Assembly (NCBI RefSeq): GCF_900141775.1
Contig: NZ_FSRI01000001.1
Coordinates: 1,086,251 to 1,150,250 of the forward strand
Length of the DNA stretch: 64,000 nt
From: Salinivibrio sp. ES.052
Lineage (GTDB): Bacteria > Pseudomonadota > Gammaproteobacteria > Enterobacterales > Vibrionaceae
Direction of reading: 5' to 3'
A program made the position numbers and the translations under genes. Numbering within the stretch: position 1 is the stretch's first letter; each line of letters starts with the position of its first letter. The notes under the pieces are model-generated. The model ran no database searches, was not told the origin of the DNA, and saw nothing but the letters and a program-made list of their open reading frames with translations. Positions 25,579 to 35,612 of this stretch are shown piece by piece.

Positions 25579-27213
25579 TTACACCGACTTTTCAGTGACT
25601 TTACGACGAAGTACATACTTTTGCACTTTGCCCGTCGATGTTTTTGGGAGCGCGGTAAAGATCACCTTTTTCGGCGCCTTGAAGTGCGCCATTTGTTCTC
25701 GGCAAAAAGCAATAATGTCTGCTTCGGTCACGGCTGATGCTTCGGTCGTTTTAACAAACGCACAGGGGACCTCACCCCATTTTTCATCGGGCATCGCAAT
25801 CACCGCCACTTCTTCAATATCAGGGTGACGGTACAGGACGTCTTCCACTTCGATACTGGAAATGTTCTCCCCGCCACTAATGATAATGTCTTTGAGTCTG
25901 TCCTTGATTTCGATGTAATTATCGGCATGCCATACCGCTAAGTCGCCAGTGCGAAACCAACCGTTACTCATGGCATCTTCCGTCGCACTCGGGTTCTTTA
26001 GGTAGCCTTTCATCACGATGTTACCGCGAACAAAAATCTCACCTAGCGTACCACCATCTTTTGCCACTGGTTTAAACGTCACCGGATCGGCAACCATCAG
26101 TCCACCTTGCATTGGGGCCCGTACACCTTGGCGCGCTTTCATGCGTGCTTTTTGTTGTTGCGAGAGTTGATCCCAGTGGTGTTGCCAATCACACACCACA
26201 CAGGGGCCGTAAGTTTCAGTGAGGCCATAAACGTGAGTCACTTCAATCCCCATCGCTTCCATCCCTTCAATCACAGAAGCCGGAGGTGCCGCCCCTGCAG
26301 TCATCGCTTTAACCGTATGGTGAATCTCAGCTTTTAGCGTCGGATCTGCGTTATTCATCATGTTCAGCACAATCGGCGCACCACAGAAATGGGTCACTTT
26401 ATGGGTTTTTATCGCATCAAAGATAGGCTCTGCCCGTACATGCCGTAGGCTGACACTCACCCCCGCCGTTGCAGCAACCGTCCAAGGAAAACACCAACCA
26501 TTGCAATGGAACATCGGTAGCGTCCAAAGATAGACAGGGTGCGCATCCATATTCCAAGACAACACATTGCTCACGGCATTCAGGTGGGCACCACGATGAT
26601 GATAGACCACGCCTTTGGGGTTGCCGGTTGTCCCTGAGGTGTAATTAAGTGAAATGGCCTGCCATTCATCGTCTGGCAATGCGTACTGATAATCACAATC
26701 CCCTTGTGCTAAAAAAGTCTCGTACGTAGTCTCACTGATACAGTCGCCATGTGGGTACAAAGGATCGTCAATCGCAATCACCAGTGGGCGATGTTTGATC
26801 ATCTTTAACGCCCGCTTAGCCACTTTCGTCATTTCTTTGTCGACGATAAAGACTTTGCTTTCCGCATGCTCGAGAATAAACGCGACGGTTTCCGCTTCCA
26901 ACCGAGTGTTAATGGTATTGAGTACGGCACCTGTCATCGGCACGCCAAAATGCAACTCAAAGACTTCGGGTAGATTGGGGGCCATCACCGACACCGTATC
27001 ACCGAGTCCAATGCCTGCTTGGCTCAATGCCGAGGCAAATTGACGACATCGCTGATCCACTTGCTGCCAACTCCAACATAAATGACCGTGAACGCTAGCC
27101 GGATAATCTGGATAGACGCTAGCGGCTCGCTCGAGGAAAGAAAGTGGACTCAGTGTTTGATAGTTGGCTGGACTTTTGTCCAAGCCAAGCTCATAGATGT
27201 TATTGGCTGACAT
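25579..27213 (-). CDS. Acyl-CoA synthetase (AMP-forming)
   Basis: 544 residues of the ANL adenylate-forming superfamily: P-loop-like YTSGTTGNPKGVVYHHRG (about 190-207), TETYGPC, the hinge motif GWFRTGDLAVWH and KDRLKDIIISGGENISS, and a C-terminal catalytic Lys in PKTSTGKVQKYVLR. These enzymes activate a fatty or other carboxylic acid as acyl-AMP and then acyl-CoA. The family member resembles medium-chain or broad acyl-CoA ligases; chain length preference cannot be read from sequence. Proximity to fadL-volA suggests lipid use. Confidence 0.88.
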   Translation of the reverse strand: MSANNIYELGLDKSPANYQTLSPLSFLERAASVYPDYPASVHGHLCWSWQQVDQRCRQFASALSQAGIGLGDTVSVMAPNLPEVFELHFGVPMTGAVLNTINTRLEAETVAFILEHAESKVFIVDKEMTKVAKRALKMIKHRPLVIAIDDPLYPHGDCISETTYETFLAQGDCDYQYALPDDEWQAISLNYTSGTTGNPKGVVYHHRGAHLNAVSNVLSWNMDAHPVYLWTLPMFHCNGWCFPWTVAATAGVSVSLRHVRAEPIFDAIKTHKVTHFCGAPIVLNMMNNADPTLKAEIHHTVKAMTAGAAPPASVIEGMEAMGIEVTHVYGLTETYGPCVVCDWQHHWDQLSQQQKARMKARQGVRAPMQGGLMVADPVTFKPVAKDGGTLGEIFVRGNIVMKGYLKNPSATEDAMSNGWFRTGDLAVWHADNYIEIKDRLKDIIISGGENISSIEVEDVLYRHPDIEEVAVIAMPDEKWGEVPCAFVKTTEASAVTEADIIAFCREQMAHFKAPKKVIFTALPKTSTGKVQKYVLRRKVTEKSV

Positions 27214-27311
27214 AACGCGCTCCTTGCTGACTTTGTCTAGATAACTAGATCAACCTAGCATGTCATCAAGCATGCGCTATTCAACTTAAGTCGATGTGGC
27301 GGCGAGAACGC

Positions 27312-27337
27312 AAAAAAGCCCAGCGATGCTGAGCCTT
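27312..27337 (-). terminator. Terminator of the YbaK-like gene
   Basis: On the minus strand a GGCTCAGC / GCTGGGC stem with a 3-nt loop is followed by six T. It starts just after the stop of the gene at 27340. Confidence 0.78.
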
Positions 27338-27339
27338 TG

Positions 27340-27852
27340 TTATTGATGATCCACCGTTTGATACGAGCGATCTATGCTGTGTAGCCAGCGGGCGAGATCT
27401 TGAGTGGCAATGACCCACGTTTGATCATGACAAAAAGGCTGGCATTCCACCGCTTGGACTTGCCATATCGCATTCGCGATGACCAAACTGACGCGACGCT
27501 CAGGATCGTTCATCACATCAAATACCGATACGGCGCCAGATTGTGCCTGCAAATAGGTTTCGAGTTGCTGCGCCGACGCAAACGATAAGCGAGACGTGCC
27601 CAAGGCTTCACTCAATCCGGCTAAGTTAACCGTAGCTTTGCCCGGTAATACCACCAAGAAAAAGCGCTTTCCCTTTCTATCCTTCAACAACAAGTTCTTG
27701 GTCGGGTTTGCATCAGTATGCAAACCGAGCTCGTCTGCTTGTTCACACGTATAGACAGGCTGATGGCGGTATATTTTTACCGAAATACCGTGCGTATTTA
27801 GGCTTTGAAACAGCGCGGCCTGTTGACTAGATAGCGGAGGATTACCCGTCAT
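27340..27852 (-). CDS. YbaK/ProX-type aminoacyl-tRNA deacylase-like protein
   Basis: 170 residues of the YbaK/prolyl-tRNA-synthetase-associated editing fold: KIYRHQPVYTCEQADEL, the lysine-bearing NPTKNLLLKDRKGKRFFLVVLPG (about 49-71), and SVFDVMNDPERRVSLVIA. This resembles PrdX-type proteins that remove wrongly attached amino acids (such as Ala or Cys) from tRNA(Pro). Which misacylated tRNA it clears cannot be decided here. Monocistronic with its own terminator. Confidence 0.82.
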   Translation of the reverse strand: MTGNPPLSSQQAALFQSLNTHGISVKIYRHQPVYTCEQADELGLHTDANPTKNLLLKDRKGKRFFLVVLPGKATVNLAGLSEALGTSRLSFASAQQLETYLQAQSGAVSVFDVMNDPERRVSLVIANAIWQVQAVECQPFCHDQTWVIATQDLARWLHSIDRSYQTVDHQ

Positions 27853-28041
27853 AACGATCCTTATTGATTGAAATACATCGCCGGAATGCGACCTTAATAC
27901 TTACGGGCTGGTTGCTTTATCTTACGCGTGGACAGCCCTGATTAACTATTAGTCTTTCTTATGTCACTTAAGAATAATTAAATACACTTATTTAGCATAA
28001 AAATGTAACTTTACCGCAATGTTAATCACAAGGAGAGGAAA

Positions 28042-28185
28042 ATGGTACTCAAGGTGAGCTTTCAATCGGGTCGTCAAGTCACCTATCATCGACATGCTAA
28101 AAAACTACACATCCACTTAGCGGCGACCAAACTATCAACACGCTGGGCGAAGCGCCATCCAACCTCTGTGCGTAGCACAAGATAA
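28042..28185 (+). CDS. Small basic protein, 47 residues
   Basis: A short open frame begins with MVLKVSFQSGRQVTYHRH and ends VRSTR. An AAGGAGAGG ribosome site sits a few bases before the ATG, better than most in this window. It is rich in Lys, Arg and His. No signal peptide or membrane segment. It sits alone between two minus-strand genes and its stop is 5 nt from the convergent stop of the next gene. I do not recognise it; a small nucleic-acid-binding or leader-type peptide would be a guess. Confidence 0.5.
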   Translation: MVLKVSFQSGRQVTYHRHAKKLHIHLAATKLSTRWAKRHPTSVRSTR

Positions 28186-28189
28186 GTCG

Positions 28190-28996
28190 TTACTTCGACG
28201 ATGAGTCTGAGGTAACCGATTGAAAATATTGCGCACGGAGCATTTGTAACTCACCACGTTGAGCCGCACTATCCAAATATGCGTCAATCTGCGCTACTAA
28301 GTCATTCGCTTGTGGCGCATATCGGCTCACTTGAGCATGAAATGCTTTCGGGTTGGGCAGCGCGATATAAGCGAGATCGCGTGAAAATTGATAGAGATCT
28401 AACCGTATGCCTCCTAAAATGGGCTCTATTTCACTGGCCAGAAAGCGACACCGCCCCGCTTCTAACATCCGCAACGCTTGCTGCAAAGTATTGGCTTCAA
28501 ACCTCGGCTTGGGATTATCGTCAAACGCCGTATAGTTATATCCATTCACACCACAAATGGACTGTGTTGCCGATAGATTCGGTTGCGCTTTTGTATCTGG
28601 CGCACCAATGTATAAATACCCCAAAGATATGGAATAGAGGGGCTGCGTAAAGCGACTATATTGCGCCCGAGCAGGTTTATAGCTGGCATCCCAAGTGAGA
28701 TCACAACGGCCTGACTCACGTGCCAGTTCATGTTGCACACGCGCCCAAGGCATAAATACCAGTTGATAGGCAATGTCGTTACGCTCTAATGCGGTGAGCA
28801 CCAAATCTGTCGCATAACCTGTCAAGGTATCCGCTTTTTGCTGTCGCGTTTCTCCCTGCCAATAGGTGTATGGCGGCCAAGGACTCCCATCCCCCACACA
28901 AACATTGAGCGGCTCTGATGTGGCTGGTGCTGACCATACTTGAAATGGCGCGATGGTCAGCCAAATAGCAATGCACGCTTGAATCCAGTTAGTCAT
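28190..28996 (-). CDS. Periplasmic solute-binding protein (family 3-like), orphan
   Basis: 268 residues from the ATG at 28996 (another in-frame ATG at 29008). Signal peptide with hydrophobic core ACIAIWLTIAPFQVWSA, then LNVCVGDGSPWPPYTYW, VLTALERNDIAYQLVFMPWARVQHELARESGRCDLTWDASY, the type II binding-protein fold used for polar amino acids and similar small solutes. No permease or ATPase gene adjoins it, so it may be a solo binding protein or sensor partner. Ligand unknown. Confidence 0.78.
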   Translation of the reverse strand: MTNWIQACIAIWLTIAPFQVWSAPATSEPLNVCVGDGSPWPPYTYWQGETRQQKADTLTGYATDLVLTALERNDIAYQLVFMPWARVQHELARESGRCDLTWDASYKPARAQYSRFTQPLYSISLGYLYIGAPDTKAQPNLSATQSICGVNGYNYTAFDDNPKPRFEANTLQQALRMLEAGRCRFLASEIEPILGGIRLDLYQFSRDLAYIALPNPKAFHAQVSRYAPQANDLVAQIDAYLDSAAQRGELQMLRAQYFQSVTSDSSSK

Positions 28997-29080
28997 GCAG
29001 CAACTCACTTTCTTGGCTGGCTATTTAGTGTATCAGTTTAGCATGCAGCATCTACCCGCATACTCTAAGCGACTTGCCGT

Positions 29081-29521
29081 TTACTCAGACGACGCGTTTA
29101 ACAACAACGAAAGCGTGAGAACCGCATCTCGGCTTCGTCCTGTCTCCACAAAACCCAGCGCTTGATACAATGAAGCGGCGGGATTTTCTGCAAAAACGCG
29201 CAATGCTAACTGCGCATAGCCAGACGTTTGGGCATGGGCTATCGCCCAAGTGATTGCCTCGCGGCCGATCCCTTGACGCTGCTTACTCGGCTCAATCTGT
29301 AAATCGCGGATAAAAAGTGTTTCACCGTCTGACTTCAAGCGAATCACACCACAACGTTTTCGCTCATGGCGAATTTCATAATTATCAAAAACTCGCCAAC
29401 TTTCCATAAACATCTGTGGATTCCAAGCGATTTTCCTCGCTTCATAGTAAGGGGCCATATTCTCTTGAGTCAGCTGTTGGCTGTAATTCGCATCCGTTGT
29501 CGGACCAATCGCCACATCCAT
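29081..29521 (-). CDS. GNAT-family N-acetyltransferase
   Basis: 146 residues with the acetyl-CoA site IEPSKQRQGIGREAITWAIAHA (about 93-114; the R/Q-x-x-G-x-G/A motif) and ALRVFAENPAASLYQALGFVETG. It acetylates an amine on an unknown substrate. An AGGAGAA site precedes the ATG. It follows the deaminase gene by 12 nt on the same strand, so the two are probably one operon. Confidence 0.85.
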   Translation of the reverse strand: MDVAIGPTTDANYSQQLTQENMAPYYEARKIAWNPQMFMESWRVFDNYEIRHERKRCGVIRLKSDGETLFIRDLQIEPSKQRQGIGREAITWAIAHAQTSGYAQLALRVFAENPAASLYQALGFVETGRSRDAVLTLSLLLNASSE

Positions 29522-29533
29522 GTTGTTCTCCTG

Positions 29534-30118
29534 TTATTCACGCTTGGATAAGCTTGCTTTAACGGCACTCACACCTTGCCAATCTTCCAGCTCTTGCTGA
29601 GGCTTATCGGTCCTAAATTGCTGATACAGCGCGATGCCTTGCGGATCTTCCAGCACATCAACCGTCACCCCTTTCGCTTGCAGTATAACCTCGTTACCAC
29701 TGGCGCTGGTGATATCCCCTACCACCACTCGAGAGAAGCCACGCATGGCGATCAACGCCGCGCACACATCACATGGGCTTAAACTGGTAAACAAGGTTGT
29801 TTGGCTGAAGTCGATTCGCCCGGCATCACGTATCGCGGCCGTTTCGCCGTGATTGTAGGGATGATTTTCTTGCACCAAGGTATTATGCCCTTTACCTACA
29901 ATTTGACGTGTCTCATTGTCAACAATCACCGCACCGATGGGGCACCCTCCTTCATCAGCGCTTTTTTGGGCCAACAACACTGCGATGCGCATCAAGTCGG
30001 CATCGGTCAGTTTTTGGCTAAAGCTGTTATCCACCAGCACCGGCAAACTGCGCGTTGGCATATGCGCCACGGCACGCAGCGCGGCTTCCGTTACCGTGCT
30101 ATTTGCATTGAGTAGCAT
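29534..30118 (-). CDS. Cytidine/deoxycytidylate-fold nucleoside or base deaminase
   Basis: 194 residues. Zinc motifs are present as HGE in NHGETAAIRDAG and PCxxC in TSLSPCDVCAALIAMRGFSRVVVGD, in the usual order of the CDA superfamily (guanine deaminase/tRNA adenosine deaminase subgroup). The Glu of HGE is the proton shuttle. The frame extends 21 codons upstream, but the ATG at 30118 has a strong AAGGAG site. Substrate (cytosine, guanine or other base) cannot be decided. Co-transcribed with the GNAT downstream. Confidence 0.83.
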   Translation of the reverse strand: MLLNANSTVTEAALRAVAHMPTRSLPVLVDNSFSQKLTDADLMRIAVLLAQKSADEGGCPIGAVIVDNETRQIVGKGHNTLVQENHPYNHGETAAIRDAGRIDFSQTTLFTSLSPCDVCAALIAMRGFSRVVVGDITSASGNEVILQAKGVTVDVLEDPQGIALYQQFRTDKPQQELEDWQGVSAVKASLSKRE

Positions 30119-30323
30119 CGACGTTCTCCTTATTCGGTTTCGCTGATGACACTGACCTGAGCCAACCCACAAGATCATCAATTTACCACCAATGAATGAA
30201 CCAAACAGTGATAAGGTTTGTACTGGTCAGTTCGATATTTGTTATTGGTTTAATCAACCTTTTGCGCCTTCGTCTGTACTCATAAGCCAAGAGTGGTGAT
30301 AGCAATTCTGTTCAGGGATTTTT

Positions 30324-31445
30324 ATGATAAAACGTTTGATTATTATGTTAGTCGCATGTGGCCTCGTTTTTGGGGGAATTTTTGCCTACAAAGCAGTGGG
30401 CAATCATTTTATGAACCAATTCTTTGACAGCATGCCTGCTCCTACGGTCACCGTGACGGCCACTGCAGTCTCAACCCACCCTTGGCGTGAACAACAAACT
30501 ACCATTGGTAGTTTTGCGGCCATTAATGAAACCCAACTAACCACCGAAGCAAGCGGCATCGTCAACGATATTATGTTCGATAACGCGACGTCGGTGAAAA
30601 AAGGACAATTGCTCCTCACGCTGGATGCCAGCGTTGATGAAGCAGAGCTTCGTCGGCTCGAGTCCGTGGCAGAACTTGCCCAGCTTGAACTGCGGCGTTA
30701 TCAGCAACTATTCAAAGATAAAAACATCTCCGAGTCAGAGCTAAAGCGCAAAGAAAGTGAAGCCAAGCAAGCGATTGCCGCTGTCGACAGCCAAAAAGCG
30801 CGCATTGAGCAAAAGTCATTAACCGCGCCTTTCGACGGCATCATTGGCATCCGAGAAGTCAGTCTTGGCCAATTAATGTCCCCGGGGACAGCGGTTGCGA
30901 CACTCACGTCAGTGACCCCGATTCACCTCAACTTTACCTTACCGGAACAGCAACTCAGCACGTTGAAAAATGGTCAAATCGTTTCTGCCACGATTAGCGC
31001 ACAGCCTGACGAGGTCTTTGCCGGCACAGTGACTGCAATTTCGCCGGTTGTCACGCCGTCGAGTCGCAGTGTTGATATTCAAGCCACCTTTGACAACCCA
31101 GATGCCGTTTTACGGTCAGGTATGTTCGCACGCGTGAGCCTTGATCAAGGTGAAGAAACGCAAAATGTCTTGCTGGCACCACAAAGCGCGATTCAATTTA
31201 ATCCGTATGGCAACGCAGTCTTCGTGATCCAAGAGCAAGACGATGCATTGACGGTACAACAGCGCTTTGTGCAAACGGGCGCGCGCCGCGGTGACATGAT
31301 TGTGATTAAAGACGGCCTTCAACCCGGTGACCGTATCGTTACCTCCGGCCTACTTAAGCTCCGTAACGGCAGCAACATCAAGGTCAGTGACAATGAGCGT
31401 GTTCAGCCGAGCGAAGATCTTGATCCCAACGTTGTGAATCAATAG
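30324..31445 (+). CDS. RND efflux periplasmic adaptor (membrane fusion protein)
   Basis: 373 residues. N-terminal hydrophobic anchor (LIIMLVACGLVFGGIFAY; an LVAC string could be a lipobox but lies within a longer hydrophobic run), barrel-sandwich lipoyl halves around ASGIVNDIMFDNATSVKKGQLLLTLD and LTAPFDGIIGIREVSLGQLMSPGT, separated by a helical hairpin (about 100-165), then beta-barrel and membrane-proximal domains. It links the inner-membrane pump to an outer-membrane channel. The pump gene follows 10 nt later. No channel gene is nearby, so TolC is the likely partner. Confidence 0.9.
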   Translation: MIKRLIIMLVACGLVFGGIFAYKAVGNHFMNQFFDSMPAPTVTVTATAVSTHPWREQQTTIGSFAAINETQLTTEASGIVNDIMFDNATSVKKGQLLLTLDASVDEAELRRLESVAELAQLELRRYQQLFKDKNISESELKRKESEAKQAIAAVDSQKARIEQKSLTAPFDGIIGIREVSLGQLMSPGTAVATLTSVTPIHLNFTLPEQQLSTLKNGQIVSATISAQPDEVFAGTVTAISPVVTPSSRSVDIQATFDNPDAVLRSGMFARVSLDQGEETQNVLLAPQSAIQFNPYGNAVFVIQEQDDALTVQQRFVQTGARRGDMIVIKDGLQPGDRIVTSGLLKLRNGSNIKVSDNERVQPSEDLDPNVVNQ

Positions 31446-31455
31446 GAGCGATTCG

Positions 31456-34400
31456 ATGCGATTTACCGACGTCTTTATCAAGAAACCCGTCTTGGCCTCC
31501 GTAGTGAGCCTATTCATTATCTTGCTCGGCTTACGCGCCATCACCGACATGAATGTGCGTCAGTTCCCCGAGATCAAAAATGCAGTGGTCAGTGTCTCTA
31601 CCACTTATATCGGTGCAGATGCCGACCTGATCCAAGGCTTTATCACCACGCCGCTGGAGCGTGAAATCGCTGCCTCAGAAGGGATTGATTACTTAGTCTC
31701 CACATCAACCGCCGGAGTGAGCACCATTGAGGCCTACTTGCGTCTCGATTACGATCCGAATGAAGCACTCACGCAAATTGCCGCACAGGTGAATAAGGTG
31801 CGCTCAGAGCTACCTGATGATGCCCGTGAGCCCGTTGTTACCCTGCAGGTGGGGGAAACGGTCGCGGCAATGTACCTCGCGTTCTACTCTGACGTCCTCA
31901 CTGATAATCAAATTACTGATTACTTGGTCCGTGTGGTCGAGCCACAGCTCTCGACGATTCCCGGTGTGCAGCGTGCTGATGTGTTGGGTGCCAGTAGCTT
32001 TGCGATGCGGATCTGGCTCGACTCGGTCAAAATGGCCGCTTACGATCTCACCGGTACGGATGTGATTGCCGCCCTGCGCAGCAATAATGTGCTTGCGACG
32101 CTAGGGCGCACCAAAGGCCAAGACGTGGCGATTGATTTGAACGCCGCCACCGACATTCATGACGTGAAACAATTTGAAGATCTGGTGATAAGCAGTGATG
32201 GCCAATCTGTTGTGCGTTTGAGTGATGTGGCGACCGTTGAGCTCGGCGCCGAAAGTTACCAAACATCGGTGAACTTTAACGGGCTCGATGCCACCTTTAT
32301 CGGCATCGAAGTCTCGCCAGATGCCAATGCGCTGGATGTGATTGAGGCGGTGAATCAGGTGTGGGATGCCGACATTACCACCCAATTGCCTCAAGGGTTG
32401 TCAGCGTATATCGCCTATGATTCAACCGAGTATATTGATAATGCCATTGATGAAGTAGTGATATCGATTATTCTCGCCTTAGCGATCGTAGTCTTTGTCA
32501 TTTATGGCTTTTTAGGGTCGTTACGCTCGGTAATTATTCCTGCGGTCGCGATCCCCGTATCGCTCATCGGCACCTTCTTTTTAATGTGGCTATTAGGGTT
32601 CTCCATCAACCTACTAACGCTACTTGCCATGGTGCTTGCAATTGGTGTGGTGGTCGATGATGCGATTATCATGCTTGAAAACGTGCACCGACATATCGAA
32701 GAAGGCAAAAGCCGAACACAAGCTGCGCTGGAAGGCGCGCGCGAGCTGGCGTGGCCGATTATCACTATGTCGACCACCTTGGTCGCGGTGTTCCTGCCCA
32801 TCGGCTTTGTCGGTGGGTTAACTGGGGTGTTGTTTGTTGAATTTGCCTTTACCCTCGCCGCGTCGGTGATCTTATCCGGCGTCGTGGCTCTCACGCTCTC
32901 GCCCATGATGTGTGCCTACGTGCTCAAGCCCTATCAAGCAGACAAAGCGACCCAAGAACGCTCCCTTGAGCACTGGCTGGATAAGCAGTTTGACCGGCTG
33001 CATCATCGCTACCAACGCACACTCCATAGCTTGTTGAATACCAATGCGGTGATCCTCACGTTTGGCGCGATTGTTTTAGTGTCTTGCTATTTTTTGTTTA
33101 TCACCAGTCCCTCTGAACTTGAGCCCGCTGAGGACCAAGGGTTTGTGTTCTCCATACTCGAAGCCGACAGCCAAACCACGCTGGATGCGTTGTCTGCCAG
33201 TACCGACGAATTAAACCGACTGATTGACGATGTACCAGAAATCGACAACGTCTTTATTATCAATGGCTCTGGCGGCACCAATAACGCAATAGCCGGTATT
33301 GTACTCGCGCCGTGGGATGAGCGAGAGCGCAGTACCCAAGCGATCTTGGAAAACGAGATTCAACCCTTTATGGACAGCCAACCGAGCTTAAGTAGCTTTG
33401 CCTTGGTGCCCCCTTCACTGCCGTCTCCGGGCGGCGGCACACCGGTTGAATTTATTATCGGTTCGACACAACCCTTTGAAGCGATTAATGAAGTGGCGAA
33501 CAATATCGTGGGCAAAGCGATGCAAACGGGGCGGTTTATCTTTGTCGATACCGATCTGAGCATTGACCGCCCCAAACAAACGGTCAACATCGATCGTGAA
33601 AAGGCGGCTTTGATGGGCGTGAGCATGCAACAGCTCGCCGCGGATATGGGCTCACTGTTATCTGGGGCGGATGCGGGACGCTTTTCACTCGAAAACCGCT
33701 CATATCGAGTGATCCCGCAAGTCGCGCGCAGTGAACGTCTCACGCCAGAACAATTGCGCCAGTTTTATACCCGAAACCAAGACGGTGAATTGGTTCAGCT
33801 GTCAACCTTAGTGACCTTAGAAGAAAGTGTGCAGCCCCAAGCATTGCGCGGTTTTCAGCAGCTGAATGCGGTGAAAATTTCCGGAGTGCCCCGCCCTGGC
33901 GTGCCTTTGGGGGAAGCGCTGGGTGTACTCGAAGAGATTGCAGCGACAGAATTGCCAGCAGGCTTTAGTGTCGATTATGCCGGACAGTCACGCCAGTTTA
34001 TGAGCGAAGGTCAGCAACTGGTCGTGACCTTCTTCTTTGCTTTAATCGTGATTTTCTTGATCTTGGCGGCGCAGTTTGAGTCGTTTAAAAACGCGATCAT
34101 TATTTTGGTCACCGTGCCAATGAGTGTCTGTGGCGCACTGATATTTATCAGCCTCGGGTTTACCACCTTGAATATTTACACCCAAGTCGGCTTGCTCACC
34201 CTTGTCGGCCTGATTGCCAAACACGGGATATTGATCGTCGAGTTCGCCAATCAGCTCCAACAAGAAGGACGAACTAAACGTGAGGCGATTGAAGAAGCGA
34301 CCGCCATCCGTTTACGCCCAATCTTGATGACCACGGCGGCGACGGTGCTCGCCATGATCCCGCTCTTGATTGCCTCAGGAGCCGGTGCTGGCGCCCGTTT

Positions 34401-34548
34401 TGCTATGGGGCTGGTGATAGCCAGTGGGATGACATTGGGGACCTTGTTCACCCTGTTTGTGGTACCTGCGATGTACCTGTTCTTAGCCAAAACCATCACG
34501 CCGGCATCCACCGAGTTATCGCCAGCGCACACGCATCATAGCGATTAA
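31456..34548 (+). CDS. RND multidrug efflux transporter (HAE1-like)
   Basis: 1030 residues, full-length RND pump with 12 TM segments and two large periplasmic loops. The proton relay is visible: the paired Asp in IGVVVDDAIIMLENVHRHIEEG (TM4) and the Lys in VGLIAKHGILIVEFANQ (TM10). N-terminal MRFTDVFIKKPVLASVVSLFIILLGL is typical of VexH/MexF-like members. Together with the adaptor it would expel drugs, bile-like or other amphiphilic compounds. No local regulator is encoded with it. A hairpin terminator follows. Confidence 0.92.
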   Translation: MRFTDVFIKKPVLASVVSLFIILLGLRAITDMNVRQFPEIKNAVVSVSTTYIGADADLIQGFITTPLEREIAASEGIDYLVSTSTAGVSTIEAYLRLDYDPNEALTQIAAQVNKVRSELPDDAREPVVTLQVGETVAAMYLAFYSDVLTDNQITDYLVRVVEPQLSTIPGVQRADVLGASSFAMRIWLDSVKMAAYDLTGTDVIAALRSNNVLATLGRTKGQDVAIDLNAATDIHDVKQFEDLVISSDGQSVVRLSDVATVELGAESYQTSVNFNGLDATFIGIEVSPDANALDVIEAVNQVWDADITTQLPQGLSAYIAYDSTEYIDNAIDEVVISIILALAIVVFVIYGFLGSLRSVIIPAVAIPVSLIGTFFLMWLLGFSINLLTLLAMVLAIGVVVDDAIIMLENVHRHIEEGKSRTQAALEGARELAWPIITMSTTLVAVFLPIGFVGGLTGVLFVEFAFTLAASVILSGVVALTLSPMMCAYVLKPYQADKATQERSLEHWLDKQFDRLHHRYQRTLHSLLNTNAVILTFGAIVLVSCYFLFITSPSELEPAEDQGFVFSILEADSQTTLDALSASTDELNRLIDDVPEIDNVFIINGSGGTNNAIAGIVLAPWDERERSTQAILENEIQPFMDSQPSLSSFALVPPSLPSPGGGTPVEFIIGSTQPFEAINEVANNIVGKAMQTGRFIFVDTDLSIDRPKQTVNIDREKAALMGVSMQQLAADMGSLLSGADAGRFSLENRSYRVIPQVARSERLTPEQLRQFYTRNQDGELVQLSTLVTLEESVQPQALRGFQQLNAVKISGVPRPGVPLGEALGVLEEIAATELPAGFSVDYAGQSRQFMSEGQQLVVTFFFALIVIFLILAAQFESFKNAIIILVTVPMSVCGALIFISLGFTTLNIYTQVGLLTLVGLIAKHGILIVEFANQLQQEGRTKREAIEEATAIRLRPILMTTAATVLAMIPLLIASGAGAGARFAMGLVIASGMTLGTLFTLFVVPAMYLFLAKTITPASTELSPAHTHHSD

Positions 34549-34567
34549 TCGAAAAATCGCACCCATT

Positions 34568-34597
34568 GGGGCCACTGAAAAGTGGCTCCTATTGTCT
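34568..34597 (+). terminator. Terminator after the RND operon
   Basis: A 9-bp stem (34568-34576 / 34581-34589, one G-U) closed by a GAAA tetraloop and followed by TATTGTCT, 20 nt past the pump stop codon. Confidence 0.7.
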
Positions 34598-34628
34598 CGG
34601 GCAACAGCCTTTTATATCCGGTTACGCG

Positions 34629-35522
34629 CTAAGAGGACATAAAGCGCGCGAGGACGAATTCCACCAGCAATCGAACACGCAAAGGCACTTGTTCGCGATC
34701 TCGATAGAGCAAAAATAGCGTGCGCGCTCGACTGCACCATTGCGGCAACACGCGCTGTAATTCACCCTGTTCTATCAAAGGTAGCGCGGAATAATCAGGA
34801 ATATAGCCGATGCCAAATCCGGCCTGCACCGCATGGGTTAACATCTGAATTTCATCCACTTCTGCACGTATGCCCGTGGTGGCTTGATAATCAAACGCCT
34901 CCCCCGTTTGATGATGTGTGAGCTCCCAGACCGTCATCGGATGACAAATCACCACCGGTTTACCCCTCAGATCATTAGGAGAGCGAACGTCGTGATAATC
35001 ACTGTCAGGGCTGGCGCACAAAATGAAGTGAATATCGGTGAGCGGCCGTGCAATCCAGTTTTCCACTACCGGATTCCCGACCCGAAACACCACATCCATG
35101 CCCTCCGCTTCAATGTCTATCAAACTATTAGAAAAGTTAATATCCAGTTGAATCTCGGGATACTCACGCATAAAGTCGAAAAAGACGCGGCGTAAAAACT
35201 GCTTACCAGCATTGATCGGTGCGCTAATACGAATTTTGCCTTGGGGGTGATGTTTCTCGCTCACCAAATCATCGCTCAGTGTCTGCAACTCATCGAACAA
35301 CCCTACGGCACGTTCAAAATAGCGATGGCCAATTTGGGTCAGAGAGATACGATGTGCATCGCGATTGAGTAAACGCAGGGCAAGATCCTGCTCAAGCTGG
35401 CGAATTCGACGGCTGAGGGTCGATTGCGGCATGGCAAGCTGCTGCGCTGCGGCTTTAAAACTCCCCAACTGCGCCACAGTACAAAAACAGCGCAAATCGT
35501 CTAAAGAATAATTAAGTTTCAT
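34629..35522 (-). CDS. LysR-family transcriptional regulator
   Basis: 297 residues with N-terminal winged helix (LDDLRCFCTVAQLGSFKAAAQQLAMPQSTLSRRIRQLEQDL) and an effector domain of the CrgA-like group. Divergent from the DMT exporter gene with a 90-bp gap, so it probably controls that gene and itself. Effector unknown. Confidence 0.88.
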   Translation of the reverse strand: MKLNYSLDDLRCFCTVAQLGSFKAAAQQLAMPQSTLSRRIRQLEQDLALRLLNRDAHRISLTQIGHRYFERAVGLFDELQTLSDDLVSEKHHPQGKIRISAPINAGKQFLRRVFFDFMREYPEIQLDINFSNSLIDIEAEGMDVVFRVGNPVVENWIARPLTDIHFILCASPDSDYHDVRSPNDLRGKPVVICHPMTVWELTHHQTGEAFDYQATTGIRAEVDEIQMLTHAVQAGFGIGYIPDYSALPLIEQGELQRVLPQWCSRARTLFLLYRDREQVPLRVRLLVEFVLARFMSS

Positions 35523-35612
35523 TATTGGAATCTGCCGTTCTAATATTGCCTATTTATTCACATTTTGAAACTTATACACTAGCGCACATGGTTTAATAAG
35601 TCAGGTCTTCAT

